Positions 5,492 to 6,903 of a DNA stretch of 6,903 bases are shown piece by piece. Below the pieces are notes generated by a model, which saw only the letters and a list, made by a program, of their open reading frames with translations, was not told where the DNA came from and made no database searches. The DNA is from JAUXFS01 sp050329575. Lineage in GTDB: Bacteria; Pseudomonadota; Alphaproteobacteria; Rhodospirillales; Defluviicoccaceae. Made by a program: the position numbers and the translations under genes. Positions within the stretch are counted from its first letter, which is position 1, and each line of letters opens with the position of its first letter. The stretch lies in NCBI GenBank assembly GCA_050329575.1, contig JBHJOP010000032.1, positions 1 through 6,903 of the forward strand, written 5' to 3'.

Positions 5492-6263
5492 CGGACCATG
5501 CGACGATGTCGGCGATCGGCGCCGGAGAGACCGCGAACGGATGCTGGAACGGATTGCCGTGGATCAGGATGATCGCGGCGGTCGGCGCCGCGGCGGTCGC
5601 GAACAGCAGCACCGACAGCAGCTGGGCGCGCGGCAGATCGACGTGGACCATGGCGATCGAGATCAGGGTGAGGAATCCGAGGAACGCCATTCCCAGCCAC
5701 TTCAGCGGGTTGACGTGCGTCTGGCTCAACGCGATGCGCAACTCGCGGGTGGCGCGGACGTCGAGTGCCTGGCCCAGCAGCTGGGCGGCGACGATCGGGT
5801 CGACGGCACCGCCGATCGACGCGGCGGCGACGCGCGCGATCAGCGCCTCCAGCGCCGCGGCGGCCTCACCGCTCTCCTGGCGGCGCGCCAGCTGCGGCCA
5901 TTCGGCGGCGGCGCTCGCCCGGGCGTAGTCGACGACCGCCGCCGCCACGTCCCGACCGGCCGGCTGCGGCAGCTCGCGGGCGAGGTCGAGGATGTTCCGC
6001 AGGCTGCCGGCCTCCTGGTAGACGGCGTCGCGGCCGCGGTCGCGGGCGTTCCAGGTGTCGTTGGCGAGGAACGCGAGGTTGAGGGCGAAGATGACGTTGA
6101 TCACCGTCAGGAAGTTCTGGGCGATGCCGCGGAACGACCGGATGAACGGCGCGTAGGCCGACCACTGCGCCAGCCAGAGCACCAGGGCGAGGGCGCCGTA
6201 GGTCCCGACCAGCACGATCGCCGCCAAGTGGTACTGCTCGTAGGGGCCGAGATCGAACGCCAT
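5469..6263 (-). CDS. DUF4239 (bestrophin-like domain) integral membrane protein
   Basis: 264 residues. Two hydrophobic helices at the N side (about 13-33 and 49-68), a soluble middle of about 115 residues (70-185) and two helices near the C end (about 187-206 and 213-234) give the layout of the DUF4239/bestrophin-like family. Family-typical stretches include RNILDLARELP (89-99), the QTHVNP segment before the third helix (181-186) and the terminal HGNPFQHPFAVSPAPI (235-250), close to the D/N-x-P-F-x-G ... V-S-P pattern I associate with this family. Distant resemblance to bestrophins suggests an anion or small-solute channel, but function is unproven. The ATG at 6261-6263 is the natural start, though no strong Shine-Dalgarno precedes it. 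It lies 81 bases downstream of tRNA-Thr on the same strand; I see no clear promoter of its own, so read-through is possible. Confidence 0.82.
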   Translation of the reverse strand: MAFDLGPYEQYHLAAIVLVGTYGALALVLWLAQWSAYAPFIRSFRGIAQNFLTVINVIFALNLAFLANDTWNARDRGRDAVYQEAGSLRNILDLARELPQPAGRDVAAAVVDYARASAAAEWPQLARRQESGEAAAALEALIARVAAASIGGAVDPIVAAQLLGQALDVRATRELRIALSQTHVNPLKWLGMAFLGFLTLISIAMVHVDLPRAQLLSVLLFATAAAPTAAIILIHGNPFQHPFAVSPAPIADIVAWSATASPAR

Positions 6264-6316
6264 GCTGCGCCGTGTTTAGAGGATGATCGTCGCCGCGGGT
6301 AGGGCTGGCATACGGC

Positions 6317-6334
6317 CGCCGGGGTCCACCGGCG
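6317..6334 (-). terminator. Hairpin just downstream of tRNA-Thr
   Basis: On the minus strand CGCCGG, a 6-base loop and CCGGCG form a perfect 6-bp stem beginning 11 bases after the encoded CCA. It has no U-tract, so it may be a weak terminator or a barrier protecting the tRNA 3' end before processing. The composition makes a chance hairpin quite possible. Confidence 0.3.
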
Positions 6335-6344
6335 TCGGTCGCGA

Positions 6345-6420
6345 TGGTGCCGGATGAGGGGCTCGAACCCCCGACCTGCTGATTACAAATCAGCCGCTCT
6401 ACCAGCTGAGCTAATCCGGC
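6345..6420 (-). tRNA. tRNA-Thr(UGU), 3' CCA encoded
   Basis: A complete cloverleaf of 76 nucleotides on the minus strand. The acceptor stem pairs GCCGGAT with ATCCGGC with discriminator A. The D arm is GCTC/GAGC around an 8-base loop. The anticodon stem is GCTGA/TCAGC around the loop TTTGTAA, giving anticodon TGT (forward positions 6385-6387), which reads ACA and, by wobble, other threonine codons. The variable loop is 5 bases. The T arm is GGGGG/CCCTC with one G-U pair around TTCGAGC. CCA is encoded at 6345-6347. It lies 70 bases downstream of rlmB on the same strand with its own promoter between. Confidence 0.97.
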
Positions 6421-6431
6421 GCCGCGTCGCG

Positions 6432-6460
6432 ACGATAGCGGTGCCGGCGGGCGGCGACAA
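6432..6460 (-). promoter_or_regulatory. Predicted promoter of tRNA-Thr
   Basis: A TTGTCG -35 (6455-6460) and a TATCGT -10 (6432-6437) on the minus strand are separated by exactly 17 bases. The start would be near 6425, leaving only about 5 bases before the mature tRNA. The GC-rich stretch between -10 and start (CGCGACGCGG) resembles the discriminator of stable-RNA promoters under stringent control. Confidence 0.55.
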
Positions 6461-6476
6461 GCGCCGGCCGTCGCCG
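6452..6476 (-). terminator. Possible weak hairpin after rlmB
   Basis: CGGCGAC (6452-6458) and GTCGCCG (6470-6476) form a 7-bp stem with an 11-base loop, 14 bases after the rlmB stop. There is no U-tract, and the hairpin overlaps the tRNA promoter -35. A direct repeat of CGCCGGCCG (6462-6470 and 6472-6480) sits in the same place. It may simply reflect extreme GC content. Confidence 0.2.
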
Positions 6477-6490
6477 GCCGCGGCCGCGCG

Positions 6491-6903
6491 TCATCCGCGC
6501 CGACGGCTTCGTTCGTAGAGGGCGATCGCCGCGGCGGTGGCGAGGTTGAGGCTGTCGAGGCCGGCGGCGATCGGGATCCGCACCAGCAGGTCGCAGCTTT
6601 CGCGGGAGAGCCGCCTGAGACCGGCGCCCTCGGCGCCGAAGACGAGCACGACCCGTCCGCCGAGGTCGGCCGCGGCGAGGGGGGTGGGGGCGTGGCCGTC
6701 GAAGCCGGCGCACCAGAAGCCGGCCGCCTGCGCCGCCCGCAGCGCGCGGGCGAGGTTGGTGACGCGGACCAGCGGCACCGTTTCCAGCGCCCCCGACGCG
6801 GCCTTGGCGAGGGCGCCGGCGGCCGGCGGCGCGTGCCGGTCCTGGACGACGACGGCATCGGCGGCGAACGCCGCCGCAGCGCGCAGCACGGCGCCGACGT
6901 TGC
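6491..6903 (-). CDS. rlmB: RlmB-type 23S rRNA 2'-O-methyltransferase, C-terminal SpoU domain (5' part beyond the right edge)
   Basis: The visible 136 residues are the C-terminal catalytic domain of a SpoU/TrmH-family (SPOUT) methyltransferase, best matching RlmB, which methylates the ribose of the guanosine equivalent to E. coli G2251 in 23S rRNA using S-adenosylmethionine. Motif 1 is NVGAVLRAAAAF at the window edge with its conserved Asn and Arg (visible residues 1 and 7). The segment GALETVPLVRVTNLARAL (visible 37-54) is very close to the E. coli enzyme. Motif 2 is VFGAEGAGLRRLSRE (visible 87-101), part of the knotted cofactor site. Motif 3 reads SLNLATAAAIALYE (visible 117-130) where RlmB usually has SLNVS; the Asn stays but the following Val-Ser is Leu-Ala. 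The N-terminal RNA-binding domain would be outside the window. A TrmH paralogue is the alternative; tRNA-Thr next door favours RlmB. Confidence 0.88.
   Translation of the reverse strand, partial: NVGAVLRAAAAFAADAVVVQDRHAPPAAGALAKAASGALETVPLVRVTNLARALRAAQAAGFWCAGFDGHAPTPLAAADLGGRVVLVFGAEGAGLRRLSRESCDLLVRIPIAAGLDSLNLATAAAIALYERSRRRG

Noticed and set aside
6421..6490. Repeated CGCCGGCCG motif as a possible repeat element or attachment site near the tRNA
   Set aside because: Only two short adjacent copies in extremely GC-rich DNA, with no integrase gene and no duplicated tRNA end in the window.

Overview
The window reads as ordinary high-GC proteobacterial chromosome, most likely alphaproteobacterial (Rhodospirillales-like). 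This is inferred from the very high GC (one line of the permease region counts to 51/60 G+C), the style of the polyamine-type ABC proteins, and an rlmB gene beside tRNA-Thr. No rRNA, CRISPR array, transposase or phage gene is visible, and I found no convincing undescribed multigene system.

Left part (1-687, minus strand): a vapBC type II toxin-antitoxin module. The antitoxin gene overlaps the GTG-started PIN toxin by four bases, and the toxin runs off the left edge. Upstream of vapB is a compact control region with a -35/-10 pair, a perfect palindrome in the spacer and a second inverted repeat over the ribosome binding site. Middle (688-3848, minus): a three-gene ABC importer operon of the PotD/PotB/PotC type. 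It holds a secreted solute-binding protein, a long first permease with an extra periplasmic domain of about 145 residues, and a normal-length second permease. It has a near-consensus promoter (TATAAT). No ATPase gene lies in or next to the operon inside the window.

Right of the divergent promoter region (3849-4061), on the plus strand, a tandem-domain universal stress protein is followed after 2 bases by an exported histidine phosphatase-superfamily protein. The end of that gene overlaps by 23 bases the convergent end of a minus-strand gene for a four-helix membrane protein of the DUF4239 (bestrophin-like) family. The minus strand then carries tRNA-Thr(UGU) with encoded CCA and its own promoter, and the C-terminal SpoU/TrmH methyltransferase half of RlmB, cut by the right edge.

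How the genes relate: the ABC operon should import a polyamine or similar cationic small molecule, using an ATPase encoded elsewhere. vapBC is a self-regulated accessory module at its 3' side. The stress protein and phosphatase form a small transcription unit of unknown joint purpose. rlmB and tRNA-Thr are translation housekeeping genes.
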